Source: Betaproteobacteria bacterium (GTDB taxonomy: Bacteria > Pseudomonadota > Gammaproteobacteria > Burkholderiales > SG8-39). Taken from it: a stretch of DNA of 5,815 bases. Positions 4,936 through 5,815 of the stretch are shown piece by piece. The stretch spans positions 1 to 5,815 of the forward strand of contig SHXL01000171.1 in NCBI GenBank assembly GCA_009693345.1. The letters are read 5' to 3'. The notes below the pieces were generated by a model that searched no databases, was not told the origin of the DNA, and saw nothing but the letters and a program-made list of their open reading frames with translations. The translations under genes and the position numbers were made by a program. Within the stretch, counting starts at the first letter, position 1; every line of letters begins with the position of its first letter.

Positions 4936-5815
4936 ATGAAACTCTCCGCCACCAGCCGCCTCACTCCTTTCCGTCGCCAGTTGCGACGAGCCACCTTGAT
5001 TGCAATGTTGGCCGCCGGAGTGGGGCCGATGATGGCGATGCGGATCGTGCTGACCAATGACGACGGCTTTGAGAGCCGCAATATTCAGGCGCTTTTCACC
5101 GCCCTGAAGGCCGCTGGTCACGACGTGATTTTGACGGCGCCTTATCGGAACCAAAGTGGATTGTCGGCGCTACTGGGAGCGTTGTCGGATCTTCCGCGGA
5201 CGAGCACCCCATCCTCCGGCGGATTAATCGCGACCGGCTCGCCGGGCGTGGGCCCGACCACCATCGCCGCCGATCAATTTTACGTCGACAGTTCGCCGTC
5301 CGCGTCCGCGCTCTACGGCATCGATATTGCGGCGCAGGCGAAATGGGGCGCGGCACCCGACCTCGTGCTTTCCGGCCCCAATATCGGCAACAATCTCGGG
5401 GGCATCACGCCTCATTCTGGCACGGTCGGCGCCGCGATCACCGCGCTGAAACGAGGGATCCCGGCCATCGCGGTGAGTGGCGTGAACGGCGACCCAGCGA
5501 CCGCTCCGCTGCTCGCAGCCATCACGCTGCGCGTCGTCGCTGCGCTCGACGATCGCGGCAAGATCGCGCTGCCGGCCGGCATCGGTCTGAACGTGAATGT
5601 TCCCGGCCTGGACAGCAAACGGACCGCGGCGTCCTACCGGTTTGCCTTCACTCAAATCGGTGCCGGTGGGGATCCGGTGATTCGGTTCACCCCGAACCCC
5701 GGCGTCCCATCGACTCCCACCACGACCGGGCTCCCTCCCGATCACAACCCGGGGAGCGAGAGCAACGCCTTTGCCGCCGGCGACACGGTGACGGTTAGCC
5801 CGATGCAAGCCACCT
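4936..5815 (+). CDS. surE: Exported SurE-type 5'/3'-nucleotidase/phosphatase, C-terminus outside window
   Basis: From the ATG at 4936 there are 293 complete codons running off the right edge. SurE proteins are metal-dependent phosphatases acting on nucleoside monophosphates. The active-site blocks are present: VLTNDDG (Asp42, Asp43), RNQSG (Ser74), SGPNIGNNLGG (Asn149) and HSGTVGAA (160-167), with the late SurE block NAFAAGDTVTVSP near 278-289. Residues 1-34 are an extension absent from cytoplasmic SurE: a basic stretch with RRQLRR, then LIAMLAAGVGPMMA, which looks like a signal peptide, possibly Tat. The SGPNIGNNLG form, AP-Tyr-Arg in place of AP-Asp-Arg, and a longer segment around 101-130 resemble secreted SurE-like phosphatases more than E. 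coli SurE. No good Shine-Dalgarno precedes 4936 (GGAAG is 14 nt away). Internally GGAG at 5017-5020 is 8 nt before ATG 5029 (Met32), and Met35 is the normal SurE start, so a cytoplasmic form is possible. Confidence 0.9.
   Translation, partial: MKLSATSRLTPFRRQLRRATLIAMLAAGVGPMMAMRIVLTNDDGFESRNIQALFTALKAAGHDVILTAPYRNQSGLSALLGALSDLPRTSTPSSGGLIATGSPGVGPTTIAADQFYVDSSPSASALYGIDIAAQAKWGAAPDLVLSGPNIGNNLGGITPHSGTVGAAITALKRGIPAIAVSGVNGDPATAPLLAAITLRVVAALDDRGKIALPAGIGLNVNVPGLDSKRTAASYRFAFTQIGAGGDPVIRFTPNPGVPSTPTTTGLPPDHNPGSESNAFAAGDTVTVSPMQAT
5017..5031 (+). promoter_or_regulatory. Possible internal ribosome-binding site and start within surE
   Basis: GGAG at 5017-5020 lies 8 nt before an ATG at 5029, an ideal distance. 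Starting there gives MMAMRIVLTNDDG, which removes the export signal and leaves the conserved SurE core intact. The upstream start at 4936 has no comparable site. Two products with different locations, or only the short one, are both possible. Confidence 0.35.

Overview
The window comes from a GC-rich bacterium. It carries six genes packed tightly together, two of them cut by the window edges. The taxon cannot be read directly. High GC, almost no Shine-Dalgarno signals and several exported hydrolases would fit a Verrucomicrobiota (Opitutales-like) genome, but that is a guess from style, not from a marker.

Layout: (1) 1-1142, minus strand: the N-terminal 380 codons of an exported M20-family metallopeptidase, whose C-terminus lies beyond base 1. 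(2) 1143-1226: an 84-bp divergent intergenic region with two GCTAGC palindromes spaced one helical turn apart, the best candidate for an autoregulatory operator. (3) 1227-3698, plus strand: a translationally coupled run of three genes, namely a ribbon-helix-helix antitoxin, a PIN-domain (VapC-type) RNase toxin and a full-length RecQ helicase. The antitoxin and toxin overlap by 14 bp. Toxin and recQ share one base in a TGATG junction. (4) 3749-4723: an exported metallo-beta-lactamase-fold hydrolase of the COG1237 type, behind a 16-bp perfect palindrome and a possible leaderless promoter. (5) 4724-4935: 212 bp without a supported gene. (6) 4936-5815: an exported SurE-type nucleotidase/phosphatase, cut at the right edge.

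How the genes relate: antitoxin, toxin and recQ are almost certainly one transcript, so toxin autoregulation should also set recQ expression. Near the toxin 3' end lies an A7 run in the phase of a -1 slippery heptamer. A -1 shift there enters the recQ frame with no stop and would give a PIN-RecQ fusion keeping all PIN acidic residues and the whole helicase. This is the most unusual structural possibility in the window, but it is unproven. The flanking genes (M20 peptidase, MBL-fold enzyme, SurE) all have N-terminal export signals and look like ordinary envelope or periplasmic hydrolases. No mobile element, CRISPR array, tRNA or rRNA was seen.
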